NCBI GenBank assembly: GCA_003646935.1
Contig: QMLW01000153.1
Coordinates: 1 to 5,720 of the forward strand
DNA: 5,720 nucleotides
Origin: Deltaproteobacteria bacterium
Lineage (GTDB): Bacteria; Desulfobacterota; DSM-4660; Desulfatiglandales; B25-G16
Direction of reading: 5' to 3'
Below, one piece after another: positions 5,687 to 5,720 of the stretch (positions are counted from its first letter, which is position 1; each line of letters opens with the position of its first letter). Below the pieces are notes generated by a model, which saw only the letters and a program-made list of their open reading frames with translations, had not been told where the DNA came from and searched no databases. The position numbers and the translations under genes are program-made.

Positions 5687-5720
5687 CTGCGCCCATAGGG
5701 AATGCCCAGCTTCCTCATTC

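Noticed and set aside
5687..5720. Short open stretch on the minus strand (starting ATG at 5718) that could be a transposase tail
   Set aside because: Too short, and the frame runs on through the heptamer repeats without any recognisable motif; no support for coding.

Overview
The window is a chromosomal piece from a Gram-negative-type bacterium with moderately GC-rich genes and an AT-rich divergent promoter region. The gene content and protein styles best fit a deltaproteobacterial (Desulfobacterota-like) lineage: MraZ with an 'ILIPPDLRELAGL' second half, an FtsI carrying a C-terminal PASTA domain, and short intergenic repeats beside a GGGGTCAG-type motif. That placement is inference; no rRNA or other phylogenetic marker is present.

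Positions 4476 down to 1, minus strand: the start of a division and cell-wall (dcw) cluster in its classical order, mraZ - rsmH (mraW) - ftsL - ftsI - murE, with murE running off the left edge. Spacing is operon-tight (9-nt gap, 1-nt gap, 4-nt ATGA overlap, 44-nt gap). The products are a transcriptional regulator, a 16S rRNA methyltransferase, a divisome membrane protein, the septal peptidoglycan transpeptidase and the ligase that adds the third amino acid of the peptidoglycan stem peptide.

Positions 4477-4648: an AT-rich intergenic region between divergent transcription units. Directly upstream of the mraZ GTG start are three exact 10-bp-spaced repeats of the form AAAGTG[T/G]NNN, which match the described MraZ operator architecture and predict autoregulation of the dcw operon. 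Beyond them are an mraZ-directed promoter candidate and an overlapping TATAAT on the other strand.

Positions 4649-5522, plus strand: a probable two-gene unit made of a 117-residue protein I do not recognise and a complete methylated-DNA--[protein]-cysteine S-methyltransferase (Ogt/AGT family) with an intact active site.

Positions 5523-5720: noncoding as far as I can see. It holds a 15-bp inverted repeat without a U tract, a five-unit 7-bp tandem repeat (GCTTTGA-like), and a motif that may belong to a dispersed repeat or transposase-associated element.

I found no new defence, mobile or metabolic system. The most notable points are the MraZ operator, a one-codon deletion in the second conserved motif of MraZ, and the unrecognised gene coupled to the DNA-repair gene.
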